NCBI RefSeq assembly: GCF_003248455.1
Contig: NZ_QFNM01000057.1
Coordinates: 1 to 14,030 of the forward strand
Source: Brevundimonas sp.
Lineage (GTDB): Bacteria > Pseudomonadota > Alphaproteobacteria > Caulobacterales > Caulobacteraceae
Direction: 5' to 3'
Length of the DNA: 14,030 bases
Part shown: positions 13,580 to 14,030 of the stretch, in pieces
Numbering within the stretch: the first letter of the stretch is position 1
How the letters are laid out: each line of letters opens with the position of its first letter
Program-made: the position numbers and the translations under genes
The notes under the pieces: model-generated
Told to the model about the DNA's origin: nothing
Database searches by the model: none
Seen by the model: the letters and a program-made list of their open reading frames with translations, nothing else

Positions 13580-14011
13580 TTAGCCCTCCACCACGTCAAG
13601 GCCCATCGCGCGGGCGGAGCCTTCGATGATCTTCGTCGCGGCGTCCAGATCGTTCGCGTTCAGATCCTTCATCTTCTTCTCGGCGATCTCGCGCAGCTGG
13701 GCCACGGTGATCTTGCCGGCGACTTCACGGCCGACCAGCTTGGAGCCCGACTTCAGGCCGGTGGCCTGCTTCAGGTACCAGGTCGCCGGGGGCGTCTTGG
13801 TGATGAAGGTGAACGACTTGTCCTGATAGACGGTGATGACGGTCGGAAGCGGGGTGCCTTTGGCTTCCTTCTCGGTGCGCGCGTTGAACTCCTTGCAGAA
13901 GCCCATGATGTTCACGCCGCGCTGACCCAGGGCCGGGCCGATCGGGGGCGAAGGCGTGGCCGAACCGGCCGGCACTTGCAGCTTGATATAGCCGAGAATC
14001 TTCTTGGCCAT
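13580..14011 (-). CDS. rplK: 50S ribosomal protein L11
   Basis: This 143-residue protein forms the GTPase-associated centre with 23S rRNA and is needed for RelA-dependent stringent response in relatives. The N-terminal domain carries KLQVPAGSATPSPPIGPALG and GVNIMGFCKEFNART; the C-terminal rRNA-binding domain carries KITVAQLREIAEKK and ends AMGLDVVEG. The length is normal. The ATG at 14011 has AGGAGA upstream. The first genes of this transcript (typically secE-nusG) would lie beyond the right edge. Confidence 0.98.
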   Translation of the reverse strand: MAKKILGYIKLQVPAGSATPSPPIGPALGQRGVNIMGFCKEFNARTEKEAKGTPLPTVITVYQDKSFTFITKTPPATWYLKQATGLKSGSKLVGREVAGKITVAQLREIAEKKMKDLNANDLDAATKIIEGSARAMGLDVVEG

Positions 14012-14030
14012 TGGTCTCTCCTATGAATGA

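Noticed and set aside
1..14030. Search for tRNA genes, CRISPR arrays, classical insertion sequences or prophage genes
   Set aside because: No cloverleaf, regularly spaced repeats, DDE transposase or phage structural gene was recognised by eye.

Overview
The window is high-GC DNA from an alphaproteobacterium. The ribosomal and RNA polymerase proteins look like those of the Caulobacteraceae, and Brevundimonas is my best guess at genus (inferred from family memory, no search was run). Its backbone is the conserved rplK-rplA-rplJ-rplL-rpoB ribosomal/RNA polymerase cluster, read on the minus strand from right to left. Here it is broken into three islands: rplK-rplA (about 12.9-14.0 kb), rplJ-rplL (about 7.3-8.3 kb) and the 5' end of rpoB (1-131, running off the left edge). 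The first two islands each end in a strong intrinsic terminator, so rpoB should have its own promoter.

The left inter-island segment (about 0.4-7.2 kb) holds a small DUF559 endonuclease-like gene, an FKBP-type peptidyl-prolyl isomerase lipoprotein, a hypothetical protein with a phage-terminase-like helix-turn-helix, two tandem paralogous secreted M61 metallopeptidases with PDZ domains, and a DJ-1/PfpI-family protein. The right segment (about 8.6-12.8 kb) holds a glutathione S-transferase, a secreted DUF2059 protein, a Nudix hydrolase, an AI-2E/PerM-type membrane protein, and a divergent pair of HxlR-type regulator and NAD(P)H-binding oxidoreductase.

Two observations stand out. First, rplL carries a perfect 7-bp tandem duplication that throws its C-terminal domain out of frame. 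Deleting one copy restores a normal 127-residue L7/L12, so this is either a sequence error or a striking mutation in a core gene. Second, a family of about 55-bp double-hairpin palindromic elements (three full copies and one half copy) shows conserved arms with compensating stem changes and GAA loops. Two copies flank the DUF559 gene in inverted orientation. One supplies its Shine-Dalgarno sequence and the other encodes its C-terminal tail. This resembles the relation between REP elements and their RAYT transposases, with a PD-(D/E)XK-like nuclease in that role. That link is a hypothesis.

No tRNA, rRNA, CRISPR array or classical insertion sequence was recognised.
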